Shown here piece after piece: positions 4,904 to 5,002 of a stretch of 5,002 nt of DNA; position 1 is the first letter of the stretch; every line of letters begins with the position of its first letter. Location: positions 20,275-25,276 of the forward strand of contig DORQ01000189.1 in assembly GCA_003514205.1 (NCBI GenBank), given 5' to 3'. The position numbers and the translations under genes were made by a program. Below the pieces are notes generated by a model. It saw only the letters and a program-made list of their open reading frames with translations. It was not told the origin of the DNA and ran no database searches. This DNA is from Acidimicrobiaceae bacterium. Lineage in GTDB: Bacteria > Actinomycetota > Acidimicrobiia > Acidimicrobiales > Microtrichaceae.

Positions 4904-5002
4904 CCGGTGTTCTGCTCCGCCGCTGGCGGCGGTGCCGCTGCGGGTGCCGCCGGCGTTGGGGTTGGGGTGGCAACTACCGGGTTTGCAGGGGTTGGCGTGG
5001 CC
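4900..5002 (-). CDS. C-terminal tail of an unidentified Pro/Ala/Thr-rich protein, 5' part outside the window
   Basis: On the - strand the frame is open from the window edge to a TAG at 4900-4902, giving 33 codons. The composition is almost entirely Ala, Pro and Thr (repeated TP dipeptides as in ATPTPTPAAP, then AAAPPPAAEQ) and it ends in Glu-Gln-Asn-Thr-Gly. Such low-complexity tails occur as flexible ends or spacers of actinobacterial exported, cell-wall or membrane proteins, and also as linkers of cytosolic ones, so no function can be assigned. The - strand is preferred because the other strand gives no start or Shine-Dalgarno for its Gly/Val/Ala-rich frame, and because the gene then lies in line with panB, 123 bp upstream. 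The assignment as a real gene is probable but not certain. Confidence 0.55.
   Translation of the reverse strand, partial: ATPTPANPVVATPTPTPAAPAAAPPPAAEQNTG

Noticed and set aside
4908..5002. Gly/Val/Ala-rich open frame on the + strand at the right edge
   Set aside because: No start codon with a ribosome-binding site is visible. The repetitive composition is the mirror of the Pro/Ala/Thr tail read on the - strand, which ends in a proper stop in line with panB.

Overview
The window reads as a conserved chromosomal housekeeping segment from a bacterium, most likely a member of the Actinomycetota. The grounds are the gene order rpsF-ssb-rpsR-rplI-dnaB on one strand, the protein sequence style, and a moderately high G+C content judged by eye rather than computed. 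The exact lineage cannot be fixed from the sequence alone. I see no insertion sequence, CRISPR array, tRNA, rRNA, phage or defence gene.

Layout from left to right. The window opens inside aat (leucyl/phenylalanyl-tRNA-protein transferase, + strand, 5' end missing), which runs to 449. It converges on dnaB (476-1831, - strand), with 26 bp between the stop codons. All other genes lie on the - strand, so transcription runs from right to left. In transcription order they are: the 3' tail of an unidentified Pro/Ala/Thr-rich protein (4900-5002), panB (3889-4776), rpsF (3351-3683), ssb (2875-3327), rpsR (2471-2875), rplI (2025-2474) and dnaB (476-1831).

The rpsF-ssb-rpsR-rplI block is compact. The gap rpsF/ssb is 23 nt, ssb and rpsR share one base (TAATG), and rpsR and rplI overlap by four (GTGA). 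The Shine-Dalgarno sequences of rpsR and rplI lie inside the last codons of the preceding genes, within codons for acidic C-terminal tails. This couples replication factors (SSB, DnaB helicase) with ribosomal proteins S6, S18 and L9. dnaB is separated from rplI by 193 bp holding a strong hairpin and degenerate repeats, so it may be expressed partly on its own. panB (first committed step of pantothenate/CoA synthesis) lies upstream of rpsF on the same strand with a 205-bp gap, and is probably a separate unit.

The most notable departures from the ordinary are: an S18 protein that lacks all four expected zinc ligands and carries a ~50-residue C-terminal extension ending in a strongly acidic tail; a structured rpsF leader that could be an S6:S18 autoregulatory element; a 41-nt hairpin between rplI and dnaB; and a run of small hairpins and palindromes between panB and the gene upstream of it. 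I found no convincing new multi-gene system.
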